Assembly: GCF_030815125.1 (NCBI RefSeq)
Contig: NZ_JAUSWH010000004.1
Location: 248,001 to 312,000, forward strand
Reading direction: 5' to 3'
Origin: Allorhizobium paknamense
Lineage (GTDB): Bacteria > Pseudomonadota > Alphaproteobacteria > Rhizobiales > Rhizobiaceae
Length of the DNA stretch: 64,000 nucleotides
In this document: piece by piece, positions 38,206-47,457 of the stretch
How positions within the stretch are numbered: position 1 is the first letter of the stretch
Layout: the number at the start of each line of letters is the position of its first letter
The notes under the pieces: generated by a model
The model's database searches: none
What the model was told of the DNA's origin: nothing
The model's input: the letters and a program-made list of their open reading frames with translations, nothing else
Made by a program: the position numbers and the translations under genes

Positions 38206-39105
38206 ATGACGAATTTCCTGTTGTTTTTCTCGACCGTGCTGATCTGGGGCACCACCTGGATCGCCATTGCGCTGCAAGTCGGTCCCGTGCCGGTCCTGGT
38301 CTCGGTATTCTATCGTTTTGCCACCGCAGCCCTGCTGCTGGTGGCGGCGCTGGTCCTGACCGGTCGCCTGACATGGCCGGCGATGAAGCATCACCCCTTC
38401 ATCGCGGCCCAGGCCCTTTGCCTGTTCTGCTGCAATTTCATCTGCTTCTACCAGGCCTCCCATTATATTCCCTCCGGCCTGATCTCGGTGATTTTTTCGC
38501 TGGCGACGATTTATAATGTCTTCAATGCCAGGCTGTTCTTCGGTGATGGCATCAGCCCCCGCGCGCTTCTGGCAACAGCGCTCGGCGCCTCCGGTCTGGT
38601 GCTGCTGTTCGGGCCGGATATTGCCGCCAGCAGCAATCCTGAAGCCTGGAAGGGCATAGGCCTTGCAGCACTCGGCACGCTGTTCTTTTCCCTGGGCAAC
38701 ATGGCGTCCCGTCGCAACAGCGCCTCCGGTGTCGCGCCGGTCATCGCCAATGCCTGGGGGATGAGTTACGGCGCGCTACTGCTGCTGTTTCTGATTGCCG
38801 TTACCGGCACGCCGATCGTCCCGCCGCCGAACCCCACCTATCTGGCCGCCATGCTCTATCTGGCCGCCATTGGTTCGGTGGTTGGCTTCACCACCTATCT
38901 GATGCTGGTATCCCGCATGGGATCACAGAGGGCAGCCTATGCGACGGTGCTTTTCCCTGTCGTGGCCTTGACGCTTTCGACATTTTACGAGGATTATCAC
39001 TGGACGATTGCCGCCATGCTGGGTCTTGCCCTGACACTGGCCGGAAACGTGGTCATGTTCATCCGCCTGCCAGAGCGACCGGCCCCGCAGTTGCAGCAGA
39101 GATAG
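38206..39105 (+). CDS. EamA (DMT superfamily) transporter
   Basis: 299 residues, ten membrane helices in two EamA repeats (FSTVLIWGTTWIAIALQVG in the first; AAIGSVVGFTTYLMLVSRMG and AYATVLFPVVALTLSTFYED in the second). Unrelated in detail to the EamA protein at 30963-31841. Start ATG 38206 chosen over 38191 (GTG-like). Same strand as the XRE gene, 107 bp apart. Substrate unknown. Confidence 0.9.
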   Translation: MTNFLLFFSTVLIWGTTWIAIALQVGPVPVLVSVFYRFATAALLLVAALVLTGRLTWPAMKHHPFIAAQALCLFCCNFICFYQASHYIPSGLISVIFSLATIYNVFNARLFFGDGISPRALLATALGASGLVLLFGPDIAASSNPEAWKGIGLAALGTLFFSLGNMASRRNSASGVAPVIANAWGMSYGALLLLFLIAVTGTPIVPPPNPTYLAAMLYLAAIGSVVGFTTYLMLVSRMGSQRAAYATVLFPVVALTLSTFYEDYHWTIAAMLGLALTLAGNVVMFIRLPERPAPQLQQR

Positions 39106-39194
39106 ATATTTCTGATAAAAGTCCAATTGCGGCTTTAAGGGAACGACACGTTTTTGGCGTTACGGCGTTCTATACCTGCCCTATGATTTTCACC

Positions 39195-39300
39195 TTACAG
39201 CGCCGTGCGTTTTATCAAACGCACAAAGGACGCTGTAACACTTTAAATCTGCTGCATAATTTTATCGATCCTCATTTCACTCCGGTCGAATTATGCTCTA
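39195..39300. repeat. Mosaic repeat: module A plus a B/D chimera
   Basis: Module A (39195-39238) is followed by CTGCATAATTTTATC, the left arm of B, joined to CTCATTTCACTCCGGTCG and ATTATGCTCTA, the right arm of D (39252-39300). The hybrid still pairs because both modules share GCATAAT / ATTATGC. Confidence 0.9.
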
Positions 39301-39352
39301 AACAGGTTCCCCTGGGCGAAATCATGCAGCAGTCTCGCAAAGGAGCATCATC

Positions 39353-40351
39353 ATGAAAAACCGTCTGTTGGGATCCTCGCTCTCCGTCTCAAGCCTCGGT
39401 CTCGGCTGCATGGGCATGAGCCACGCCTATGGCACGCCGCTCAGCGAGGCGGACGCCTTTGTCCTTCTGGACCGCGCCGTTGAGCTGGGTGTGACGCTGT
39501 TCGACACGGCCGAGGTCTACGGCCCCTTCACCAATGAAGAACTGGTGGGCCAGGGCCTGAAAAGACATCGCGACAAGGTCGCCATCGCTACCAAGTTCGG
39601 CTTCACCATCGGCGACGCCGCCAAGGCGGAGCGTCCTTCCGGAGTCGATAGCCGCCCGGCGCATGTGAAGGCGGTGGCGGAAGCCTCGCTCAAGCGGCTG
39701 GGCGTAGAGGTGATCGATCTCTTCTATCAGCACCGGGTGGACCCGGACGTGCCGATCGAGGAGACCGTGGGGGCCATGGCCGATCTGGTGAAGGAAGGCA
39801 AGATCCGCTATCTCGGCCTGTCAGAGGCGAGCGCCGCCACGCTGCGCCGGGCGCATGCCACCCACCCGATTGCCGCCATTCAAAGCGAGTATTCGCTCTG
39901 GAGCCGGGAGGTGGAGGAAAACGGCGTGCTGGAAACCTGCCGGCAGCTTGGCATCGGCTTTGTTCCCTTCTCACCGCTTGGCCGTGGTGCGCTGACCGGC
40001 GCGTTGAAGGATGTAAAAACCCTTTCCGATACGGATTTCCGCCGGGCGCTCCCGCGCTTCCAGGCGGAGAATTTCGAGGCTAATCTCACGCTCATCGAAA
40101 CGCTGCAAGCCATGGCCCATGAGAAGAACACCACCGCCGGTCAATTGGCGCTCGCCTGGGTCCTTGCGCAGGGCGATTTCATCGTGCCCATTCCCGGCAC
40201 GACGAAAATCGCCAATCTGGAAAACAATATCGCTGCCGCCGACCTCACCTTGAGCGCCGGCGATCTGCTCACGCTCCGGGATCTGCTCTCGCCCGCCAAA
40301 GTCAAGGGTGAACGCTATCCCGAGCAGATGGCGCGGATGGCAAACCGGTAA
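39353..40351 (+). CDS. Aldo/keto reductase (AKR13/YakC-like)
   Basis: 332 residues. Typical opening LGSSLSVSSLGLGCMGMSHA, catalytic FDTAEVYGPFTNEELVG, lysine in VAIATKFGF, FYQHRVDPDVPIEETVG, and the coenzyme loop VPIPGTTKIANLENN. AAAGGAG before the ATG. Reduces aldehydes or ketones with NADPH; natural substrate not predictable. Confidence 0.92.
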   Translation: MKNRLLGSSLSVSSLGLGCMGMSHAYGTPLSEADAFVLLDRAVELGVTLFDTAEVYGPFTNEELVGQGLKRHRDKVAIATKFGFTIGDAAKAERPSGVDSRPAHVKAVAEASLKRLGVEVIDLFYQHRVDPDVPIEETVGAMADLVKEGKIRYLGLSEASAATLRRAHATHPIAAIQSEYSLWSREVEENGVLETCRQLGIGFVPFSPLGRGALTGALKDVKTLSDTDFRRALPRFQAENFEANLTLIETLQAMAHEKNTTAGQLALAWVLAQGDFIVPIPGTTKIANLENNIAAADLTLSAGDLLTLRDLLSPAKVKGERYPEQMARMANR

Positions 40352-40393
40352 GGAAAAGCAGCTTCCGCGAAGATCTTTTTACTGCATGATTCC

Positions 40394-40434
40394 TTACAGC
40401 GCCGTGCGCTTGATAAAAACGCCCGGCGCTGTAG
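40394..40434. repeat. Mosaic repeat module A (diverged)
   Basis: TTACAGCGCCGTGCGC ... GGCGCTGTAG, preceded by ACTGCATGATTCC, a remnant of module B. It sits between two convergent genes and may end transcripts from either side. Confidence 0.75.
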
Positions 40435-40456
40435 CGGAAGAAGGCAGCGGCGCGGT

Positions 40457-41266
40457 TCAGGGATTGTCGCGCTTGAAGATCCAGTCGTGATCGGGGTGGT
40501 TCCTGAAGCGCCATTTGCGCATCGGCCCGGCCATGACGTTGAGATAATACATCTCATAGCCATAGGGAGCGCCGCAGGGGTGATGGCCCTTGGGCACCAA
40601 CACCACATCGCCATCGGCCACGGCCATGGTCTCGTCCAGCGAGCCATCCTCGGTGAAGACGCGCTGGAAGCCGAAACCCTGCGCAGGGTTGAGACGGTGG
40701 TAATAGGTTTCTTCCAGATAGGTCATATCGGGGAAATTATCCTCGTCATGCCGGTGTGGCGGATAGGAGGACCAGTTGCCCTGCGGGGTGAAGACTTCCG
40801 TCACCAGCAGACTGTCGGCCACGTCGCGCTCTTCCATGGCAATCGGGAAGATATAGCGGGTATTGGCGCCCTTGCCACGCTCGGTCAGGCTGACCCCTTG
40901 GGGGCCGATCACCTGAGCTTCGCGCCCCGGCTTGCCCGGTGCGGTGCAGACGGCAAGCGTCACGTCGGTGGTGGCGACAGCCGACCAGTCGCTGCCAGCG
41001 GGAACATAGACGCAATGTGGCGGCTTTTTTTCGAACACGTTCATCCGGTCGCCCAGCGTGCCGAAGCATTTGCCTGCGGCGGATATGTCCGCCTTGCCTT
41101 CCACCAGAACGAGGATGACTTCCGTTTCGCCGGTCGGCTCGGCAGCTTTTTCGCCCGCCTTCAGCTTGTACAGGCCAAAGCCGACATAGCCCCATTCGGC
41201 ACTTGCAGGCGTGATGTCGTGGACCTTGCCGCTTTCGGCAACGGGCTTCCTCAGAAGCTTGCTCAT
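40457..41266 (-). CDS. iolB: 5-deoxy-glucuronate isomerase
   Basis: 269 residues. Converts 5-deoxy-D-glucuronate to 5-dehydro-2-deoxy-D-gluconate in myo-inositol catabolism. Two cupin-like halves; the metal-site region SSYPPHRHDEDNFPDMTYLE and GHHPCGAPYGYEMYYLNVMA are family signatures. Last gene of iolR-C-D-E-orf-B; its ATG overlaps the stop of the preceding small gene (ATGA). Confidence 0.95.
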   Translation of the reverse strand: MSKLLRKPVAESGKVHDITPASAEWGYVGFGLYKLKAGEKAAEPTGETEVILVLVEGKADISAAGKCFGTLGDRMNVFEKKPPHCVYVPAGSDWSAVATTDVTLAVCTAPGKPGREAQVIGPQGVSLTERGKGANTRYIFPIAMEERDVADSLLVTEVFTPQGNWSSYPPHRHDEDNFPDMTYLEETYYHRLNPAQGFGFQRVFTEDGSLDETMAVADGDVVLVPKGHHPCGAPYGYEMYYLNVMAGPMRKWRFRNHPDHDWIFKRDNP

Positions 41267-41475
41267 GGTGTCTCTCCCTTGTCCTTGCCGGGTTTCTTGT
41301 AAAACACCCAGAAGAGCTGCAACGCGGCGTAAAAGGCGAGCGCGAAGGAAATGATCGCCCAGCCGGCCTCACCGCTGTAAAGCTCGACCCCCGCCCAGAC
41401 CAGCGGCACCAGAACAGTGAGAACACGCACCCAGAGCGGTTTGAAGAACGGGTGGTGGGGATCGAGAAAATTCAT
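41263..41475 (-). CDS. Small membrane protein in the inositol operon
   Basis: 70 residues: MNFLDPHHPFFKPLWVRVL, then two transmembrane segments (VLTVLVPLVWAGVELY and WAIISFALAFYAALQLFWVF) and a short basic tail. Similar short proteins are often annotated as DUF3329-like, which I cannot confirm. It is 41 bp after iolE and overlaps iolB by 4 bp, so it is co-expressed with inositol catabolism. Function unknown. Confidence 0.78.
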   Translation of the reverse strand: MNFLDPHHPFFKPLWVRVLTVLVPLVWAGVELYSGEAGWAIISFALAFYAALQLFWVFYKKPGKDKGETP

Positions 41476-41516
41476 CGGCCTTGTCCTTGTTTGATGAAGA
41501 AGGCCGTAAAGCCTTT

Positions 41517-42419
41517 TTATGAATTTTTATCCAGCCCGGCAGCCTTGGCCATGGCCTTGAGCGAGGCAAGGCCGAGGCTCTGGTAGTCATAGGGCTTGCG
41601 GACATTCGGATCCTGCTCGGCCTCGATCACCAGCCAGCCCTCATAGCCGTGTTCGGCTGCGATTTTAAGCACCGGCGGGAAGTTTACGCCGCCTTCGCTA
41701 TCGCCCGGCACGGTGAAGACACCACGGCGCACGCCTTCGAGGAAGGACAGCTTTTCATCACGCACCTGCTTGGCAATGAGCGGACGGACGTTCTTGCAAT
41801 GGATATGACCGACGCGGTCCATGTATTTCTGCGCGACACGCTCCGGATGACCACCACCGAAGAAGCAATGGCCGGTATCCAGCAGCAGCTTGGTATGCGG
41901 GCCGGTATGGGCCATGAAGGCGTCGATTTCCTCTTCGCTTTCGACAATCGTCCCCATATGGTGGTGATAGACCAGCGCAATGCCCTGATCGGCGGCATAT
42001 TTCGCCAGTTCTTCGACACCGGCGCCGAATTTCACCCATTCATCCTTGGAGAGCCGGGGACGGTCGACCAGCGGCTTGCCGTCATCGCCGTGAATGGCAT
42101 TGGAGGTCTCGCAGGTGATGATCACCTTGCAGCCCATGGCCTTGAGCAGGTCGAGGAAGGGCTGCATGGCGGCCTTTTCCTCTTCGATGCTGTTGGTCAG
42201 CACGTTCAGCGAGTGCCAGCCGGAGACGAATTTCAGGCCACGCGGCGACAGAACCTCGTTCAGGCCTTCCGGCGTGGTGGGCAGCTTGTGGCCCTTTTCG
42301 ATGCCGTCGAAACCGATCTTGGCGGTTTCATCCAGGCACTGTTCCAGGCTGATATGCGCGCCGAGGGTGCGGTCGTCATCATTGGACCAGGCAATCGGGT
42401 TGGTTCCGTAGAGGATCAT
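41517..42419 (-). CDS. iolE: Myo-inosose-2 dehydratase
   Basis: 300 residues. Dehydrates scyllo-inosose (2-keto-myo-inositol) to 3D-trihydroxycyclohexane-1,2-dione. Xylose-isomerase-like TIM barrel with [11 protein letters not shown] at the start, [36 protein letters not shown] and HIHCKNVRP providing metal ligands. One base after the iolD stop, so translationally coupled. Confidence 0.95.
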   Translation of the reverse strand: MILYGTNPIAWSNDDDRTLGAHISLEQCLDETAKIGFDGIEKGHKLPTTPEGLNEVLSPRGLKFVSGWHSLNVLTNSIEEEKAAMQPFLDLLKAMGCKVIITCETSNAIHGDDGKPLVDRPRLSKDEWVKFGAGVEELAKYAADQGIALVYHHHMGTIVESEEEIDAFMAHTGPHTKLLLDTGHCFFGGGHPERVAQKYMDRVGHIHCKNVRPLIAKQVRDEKLSFLEGVRRGVFTVPGDSEGGVNFPPVLKIAAEHGYEGWLVIEAEQDPNVRKPYDYQSLGLASLKAMAKAAGLDKNS

Positions 42420-42420
42420 C

Positions 42421-44244
42421 TTACTGTCTTTCCTTGATCATAGCCTCGTATTGCGCACGGGCATCCTTGACTTCCTGACGTACCGACACTTCCGGCACGG
42501 CGACATCCCACCAGAAACCGCCTTCCTCCATGGCCGGATAGGGGTCGGTGTCGATGACAATGACGGTGGTATTGGTGGCCTCCCGGGCCGCGGCCAGCGC
42601 CTCTTCCAGCTCGGCAATGCTGGAAACCTTGCGGGCATCCGCGCCCATGGCAGCCGCATGGGCGGCAAAATCGATGGCAGGCGGGTTCACATGCGAGGTG
42701 TGGGCGTAGAGATTGTTGAACTCCGCACCGCCGGTGCCCATTTGCAGCCGGTTGATGCAGCCATAGCCGCGATTATCGGTGATCACCAGGGTAATCTTCT
42801 GGTTCAGCGCCACGGCGGTGACCAGTTCCGAGTTCATCATCATGTAGGAACCGTCGCCCACCATGACGATCACGTCACGATGCGGCTCGGCCATCTTGAT
42901 GCCCAGACCGCCCGCCACTTCATAGCCCATGCAGGAAAAGCCGTATTCCATATGGTAGGAAAGCGGCAGCTTGGCCTTCCAGAGCTGGTGCAATTCGCCC
43001 GGCATGGTGCCGGCGGCGCACATCACCACCGTATTGTCGCGCGACTGGCGCTGCACCGCGCCGATCACCTGCATGTCGGTAGGCAGGCTGTTGCCATCCT
43101 GCGGCGCGGCGGTGGCGGCATCGGCCCTGGCAAACCAGTCAGCCTTGAGGCGGGCATCGGGAGAGGGGAAACGATGGTCACCCAGCGCCTTCGATATCAG
43201 CTCCAGCCCGACCTTTGCGTCCGCGACGAGCGGGATCGCATCGTGCTTGGCACTGTCATAGGGCTGGATGTTGAGCGCCAGCAGCTTGCGGCGCGGATTT
43301 TTAAACAGCGCCCAGGAGCCGGTGGTAAAGTCCTGGAAGCGGGTGCCGACACCGATGACAAGATCGGCGGTTTCGCACAGCGCATTGGCAGCCGCCGTGC
43401 CGGTCACGCCGACAGCGCCGAAATTCATCGGCTCATCCCAGGCGAGCGAGGATTTGCCGGCCTGCGATTCCACCACCGCAATCTGGTGCTTTTCCGCAAA
43501 AGCCTTCAGCGTGTCCGTGGCGCCGGAAAAATGCACGCCGCCGCCGGCCACGATCACCGGCTGTTTCGCGGCCTTGATGGCGGCAATGGCGCGGGCAAGC
43601 TCTTCCTCGTCGGGACGCGGGCGGCGAATATGCCAGACCTTCGGTTCGAAGAAGCTTTCCGGATAGTCATAGGCTTCGGCTTGCGTATCCTGGCAGAAGG
43701 CAAGGGTGACCGGACCGCAATCCGCCGGGTCGGTCATGGTGCGGAAGGCGCGCGGCAGCGCCGTCAACAGATGCTCGGGCCGGGAAATCCGGTCGAAATA
43801 GCGGCTGACCGGGCGGAAGCAATCATTGACGGACATCAGGCCGTCGTTGAAATCCTCGATCTGCTGCAGCACCGGATCAGGGCCGCGATTGGCAAAGACA
43901 TCACCCGGAATGAGCAGGACCGGCAGGCGATTGACATGCGCCAGAGCAGCCGCCGTCACCATATTGGCAGCACCCGGACCGATGGAAGAGGTCACCGCCA
44001 TGGCGCGGCGGCGGCCAAGCTGCTTGGCATAGGCAATGGCCGCATGCGCCATGGACTGTTCATTCTGGCCGCGCCAGGTGATCACAAGATCGCGTCCGCT
44101 GTGCAGCGCCTCGCCGATGCCTGCCACATTGCCATGGCCGAAAATCGCCCAGACGCCGGAAATGAAGGGCACGCCCTCCGGGGTCAACTGATTGGCGATA
44201 TAGCGCACCATGGCCTGCGCGGCGGTCAAACGCACCGTCTTCAT
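42421..44244 (-). CDS. iolD: Trihydroxycyclohexane-1,2-dione acylhydrolase
   Basis: 607 residues. ThDP-dependent ring-opening enzyme yielding 5-deoxy-glucuronate. Acetolactate-synthase fold: N-terminal [19 protein letters not shown], central domain, and C-terminal ThDP motif [16 protein letters not shown] with the matching N about 28 residues on. Start ATG 44244. Separated from iolC by a 199-bp gap filled with a mosaic repeat. Confidence 0.95.
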   Translation of the reverse strand: MKTVRLTAAQAMVRYIANQLTPEGVPFISGVWAIFGHGNVAGIGEALHSGRDLVITWRGQNEQSMAHAAIAYAKQLGRRRAMAVTSSIGPGAANMVTAAALAHVNRLPVLLIPGDVFANRGPDPVLQQIEDFNDGLMSVNDCFRPVSRYFDRISRPEHLLTALPRAFRTMTDPADCGPVTLAFCQDTQAEAYDYPESFFEPKVWHIRRPRPDEEELARAIAAIKAAKQPVIVAGGGVHFSGATDTLKAFAEKHQIAVVESQAGKSSLAWDEPMNFGAVGVTGTAAANALCETADLVIGVGTRFQDFTTGSWALFKNPRRKLLALNIQPYDSAKHDAIPLVADAKVGLELISKALGDHRFPSPDARLKADWFARADAATAAPQDGNSLPTDMQVIGAVQRQSRDNTVVMCAAGTMPGELHQLWKAKLPLSYHMEYGFSCMGYEVAGGLGIKMAEPHRDVIVMVGDGSYMMMNSELVTAVALNQKITLVITDNRGYGCINRLQMGTGGAEFNNLYAHTSHVNPPAIDFAAHAAAMGADARKVSSIAELEEALAAAREATNTTVIVIDTDPYPAMEEGGFWWDVAVPEVSVRQEVKDARAQYEAMIKERQ

Positions 44245-44300
44245 CTCTCTCTCCCTTTGGAAAGCCTTGCAACGACCTTCCACCTCTTGTTTCTTGCCTC

Positions 44301-44403
44301 CTGCATAATTGCTTAAATCGGAATCGATTTAAGGTGAAAATTATGCAGCAGCTTTAAAGTGTTACAGCGTCCTTTGTGCGTTTGATAAAACGCGGCGCTG
44401 TAG
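44301..44403. repeat. Mosaic repeat, modules B and A, inside the iol operon
   Basis: Reverse-oriented B (CTGCATAATT ... AATTATGCAG, 44301-44348) then A (TTACAGCG ... CGGCGCTGTAG, 44362-44403). It lies between iolC and iolD, which are on the same strand in one operon. Confidence 0.9.
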
Positions 44404-44443
44404 CCTTCTCGTGGGCTTCCGCTTTTCCTCGAGAAGCTAAAGT

Positions 44444-46366
44444 TCAGGCGCTTTTCAGTTCACGGGCGCCGCCGCGCGCCAGATCCCAGACACTCGCCAG
44501 ATCGCGGTAGCGGCGCGCCATGTCGGCAATGGCATCCTCATCGGAAAGTGCGCCCGCCAGCCATTGCCGCGCCGCCTCGCCGAAAATCGTTCGCCCAACG
44601 GCAAAGCCCTTCACCAGATCGAAGCTTGCCGCCGTCTTGAAGCTTGCTTCCAGTTCGGCAGCAGGCGCATCGAGACCCAGCACCACAATACCACGCGTAT
44701 AGGGGTCATTGTGGGAGATGGTGTCGCAGGCATTGGCCCAGGCGGCCTCAGTCTTCATCGGCTCCAGCTTCCACCAGTCGGGATAGACGCCGATGTCATA
44801 GAAGCGCTGGATGATCGTGGCGGCGGTATCGTCATCGGTCGGTCCGACCTTGGACGGGATGATTTCCAGCAGCATTTCCAGCCGGTTGCGTCGTGCGGCG
44901 GTAAAGAGCCGCTTGACGGTTGCCTCCTGCTCCGCCTTCATCTCAGCCGTATCGTCGGGGTGATAGAAGCAGAGAACCTTGACGACATTTTCCAGCGGCC
45001 ACTCGGAAAGCCCGCCGAAATCGATGCCCAGTTCCGGCTCCAGCGTCAGCGGACGCGACCCCGGCCATTCCACGGGACGTCCAATCCACAAACCGCTGCC
45101 GGAGGCCTGGTAAAGCGCATCGCGGCCCAGACGGCCATCGCAGAGAATGCCGTAGCCCGGCTGCCCGCCCGAGACCTCGAGCGCAGCCTTGAGACACAGT
45201 TTCTTGAAGTCACCGATACGATCATGCGAGACGCCTGCCTCATCGCACATGGCTTCCAGTTGCATGCGGTGATCAAAGGCGAAAACGCGCATTTCCGGCC
45301 ATTCGCGATCGCGATTGGTGGACCAATGCACCTGTTCCAGCGCCTCATCCTTGCGCAGCGCCTTGTTGCGAATGCCGGTGCGGTAGAAATATTGCAGCTC
45401 TTCCCAGCTCGGATAGGCCGGCGTGCAGCCGTGGCGGGAGACGGCGAAAGCCCCGCAGGCATTGGCATATTTCAGAGCCGTCGGCCAATCCGCGCCCGTC
45501 AGCCAGCCCTTGAGAAGACCGGACATGAAGCCGTCACCGGCGCCAAGCACGTTGAACACCTCGATGGGGAAGCCGGGACCGGTCTGACCCTTGTCCAGAC
45601 TGTCGGGAACATCCCCCTCAAACACCACCGCGCCCATGGGGCCGCGTTTGCAGACCAGTACCGCCTGCGAAACCTTGCGCACCGCCTTCAGCGCCTCCAC
45701 CGTATCGGTGCTGCCCCCGGCAATGTGGAATTCTTCTTCCGTGCCGACGATGAGATCGAACCAGTGCAGCGTCGATTGCAGTTTGGCGGTCACGGCAGCC
45801 GATTCGATATAGCGGCTTTCACCATCGCCGTGGCCTGCAAGACCCCAGAGATTGGGGCGGTAATCGATGTCCAGCGCCGTTTTCGCGCCGTTTTCCCGGG
45901 CCAGGCGCAGCGCTTTCAGCACGGCGGCCTCGGTATTGGGATGCGACAGATGCGTGCCGGTGACGCAGACGGAACGGCTTTCGGCAATGAAGGCCGGATC
46001 GATATCGTCTTCGCAGAGCGCCATGTCGGCACAGTTTTCGCGGTAGAAGATCAGCGGAAACTGATGCTCGTCGCGAATGCCGAGCAGAACCAGCGCCGTC
46101 AGGCGCTTGGGATCGGTCTTGACGCCGCGCACATCCACGCCTTCGCGCAGCAGCTGTTCGCGGATGAAACGGCCCATATGCTCATCACCCACCCGGGTAA
46201 TCAGCGCGGATTTGAGCCCGAGCCGCGCCGTTCCCGCCGCGATATTGGTTGGCGAGCCGCCGATATATTTATTGAAGGAGGCCATGTCCTCCAGCCGCCC
46301 GCCGACCTGCGCACCGTAAAGGTCCACGGAAGACCGGCCGATCGTGATCAGATCGAGTTTCGACAC
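44444..46366 (-). CDS. iolC: 5-dehydro-2-deoxygluconokinase fused to DUF2090 domain
   Basis: 640 residues from GTG 46366 (GGGAGGAAACAG before it). Residues about 1-325 are a PfkB/ribokinase-type kinase (GGSPTNIAAGTARLG; anion hole/catalytic GAGD at 275-278, D278). Residues about 335-635 are a DUF2090 aldolase-like TIM barrel, a fusion common in rhizobial and other proteobacterial IolC. It phosphorylates 5-dehydro-2-deoxygluconate; the second domain may supply the IolJ-type aldolase step, which is inference. Confidence 0.93.
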   Translation of the reverse strand: MSKLDLITIGRSSVDLYGAQVGGRLEDMASFNKYIGGSPTNIAAGTARLGLKSALITRVGDEHMGRFIREQLLREGVDVRGVKTDPKRLTALVLLGIRDEHQFPLIFYRENCADMALCEDDIDPAFIAESRSVCVTGTHLSHPNTEAAVLKALRLARENGAKTALDIDYRPNLWGLAGHGDGESRYIESAAVTAKLQSTLHWFDLIVGTEEEFHIAGGSTDTVEALKAVRKVSQAVLVCKRGPMGAVVFEGDVPDSLDKGQTGPGFPIEVFNVLGAGDGFMSGLLKGWLTGADWPTALKYANACGAFAVSRHGCTPAYPSWEELQYFYRTGIRNKALRKDEALEQVHWSTNRDREWPEMRVFAFDHRMQLEAMCDEAGVSHDRIGDFKKLCLKAALEVSGGQPGYGILCDGRLGRDALYQASGSGLWIGRPVEWPGSRPLTLEPELGIDFGGLSEWPLENVVKVLCFYHPDDTAEMKAEQEATVKRLFTAARRNRLEMLLEIIPSKVGPTDDDTAATIIQRFYDIGVYPDWWKLEPMKTEAAWANACDTISHNDPYTRGIVVLGLDAPAAELEASFKTAASFDLVKGFAVGRTIFGEAARQWLAGALSDEDAIADMARRYRDLASVWDLARGGARELKSA

Positions 46367-46473
46367 CTGTTTCCTCCCCGTCGCATGTCCCTCAGCCGTG
46401 CAACACGGCCCATGGAATGTCTGAATTGAAAATGGACTTTATATTCTATTTTTCCTCATTTCAATCCAAATAT

Positions 46474-47292
46474 TCAATCTTCCTGACGGGCCGTTCCCAC
46501 GGCGACCGAGAGCGCAATGGCAAGACAGAGCGTGGCCGAGAGCGAGCGGAATGCTCCGAAATCCACCTCCTGCACCGTCAGCATCACCGTATCGCGCTTG
46601 CGCAACGGGCTGATCACCGTATCGGTCATGGCGACGACGGGAATACCGCGATTTTCCGCATATTCCACGAGATCGATGGTCTCGGCGGAGTAAGGCGCAA
46701 AGGTAATGGCCAGCAGCGCATCGCCTTCGCGCAGCGCATGATGGCTTTCCAGCTTGCCCACAGCGGCGTGCAGCATGGCGGGCACCTGCATTTTTTCCAG
46801 CGCATAGGCCATATAGCTTGCCACCGGCAAGGAGCGGCGAAGGCCCATGATGTGAATGAGCCGTGCCTTGGAGAGCACCTTGACCGCCTCATCCAGCACC
46901 ACGGGATCGATGCCCTGGAGCAGGCTTTCCAAGGAAACACGCCCTGCCTCGACAAACTCCGCAAGAAGGGCGGCGGGGCTGCCGGTGCCGGTCTCGCGCA
47001 GATGGTTCAGGCGGGTGGAATAATCCGGCCAGCCACCGACGAAACTGTCGCGAAACAGCCGCTGCATCTCCGAAAACCCGGAAAAGCCGAGAATCTGACA
47101 GAAGCGCATGAAGGCCGAGGGCTGCACGCCCGCCCCCTCCGCCATTTCCGCAACGGTGGAAACGGCAATGCGGTCCTTGTTGGCAGCCACGTAATCCGCA
47201 CATTGCTTCAGCCGCTTCGGCAGCCGGTCCGTCACCTCCGCAAGACGGTCTTCGAAGGCCTTGATGCTGTCCGGCGGCTGATCTGTCTGCAT
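46474..47292 (-). CDS. iolR: RpiR-family repressor of inositol catabolism
   Basis: 272 residues from ATG 47292. N-terminal RpiR HTH (about 1-80: VSTVAEMAEGAGVQPSAFMR, FCQILGFSGFSEMQRL) and a C-terminal SIS sugar-isomerase-like sensor domain (about 125-260, GLRRSLPVASYMAYALEKM). In Sinorhizobium, IolR represses iol genes until an inositol intermediate binds. First gene of iolRCDE-orf-B; divergent idhA, with an exact GGAA-N6-TTCC site in the gap. 107 bp to iolC leave room for a second promoter. Confidence 0.93.
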   Translation of the reverse strand: MQTDQPPDSIKAFEDRLAEVTDRLPKRLKQCADYVAANKDRIAVSTVAEMAEGAGVQPSAFMRFCQILGFSGFSEMQRLFRDSFVGGWPDYSTRLNHLRETGTGSPAALLAEFVEAGRVSLESLLQGIDPVVLDEAVKVLSKARLIHIMGLRRSLPVASYMAYALEKMQVPAMLHAAVGKLESHHALREGDALLAITFAPYSAETIDLVEYAENRGIPVVAMTDTVISPLRKRDTVMLTVQEVDFGAFRSLSATLCLAIALSVAVGTARQED

Positions 47293-47351
47293 GCGTCCCC
47301 TCTGCGGCCTTCGGCGGCCTTGACATAAACACGCGACCATTCTAGCAAAAT

Positions 47352-47365
47352 GGAACGTATATTCC
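47352..47365. promoter_or_regulatory. IolR operator GGAA-N6-TTCC
   Basis: GGAACGTATATTCC, an exact match to the motif described for Sinorhizobium meliloti IolR, between the divergent iolR and idhA genes. A weaker relative, GGACTTTATATTCT (46434-46447), lies before iolC. Confidence 0.8.
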
Positions 47366-47457
47366 AAACGCGAATATCTGCCCCCCACGGCAAGGGTCCG
47401 GGGCGTCATGTTCACATCACAGGTCAGGCCGGCAAGAGGCTGGCGGGAGGACATCTC

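Noticed and set aside
42451-46429. Two frames over 600 codons antisense to iolD and iolC
   Set aside because: Both mirror confirmed Iol genes and have no recognisable protein features.
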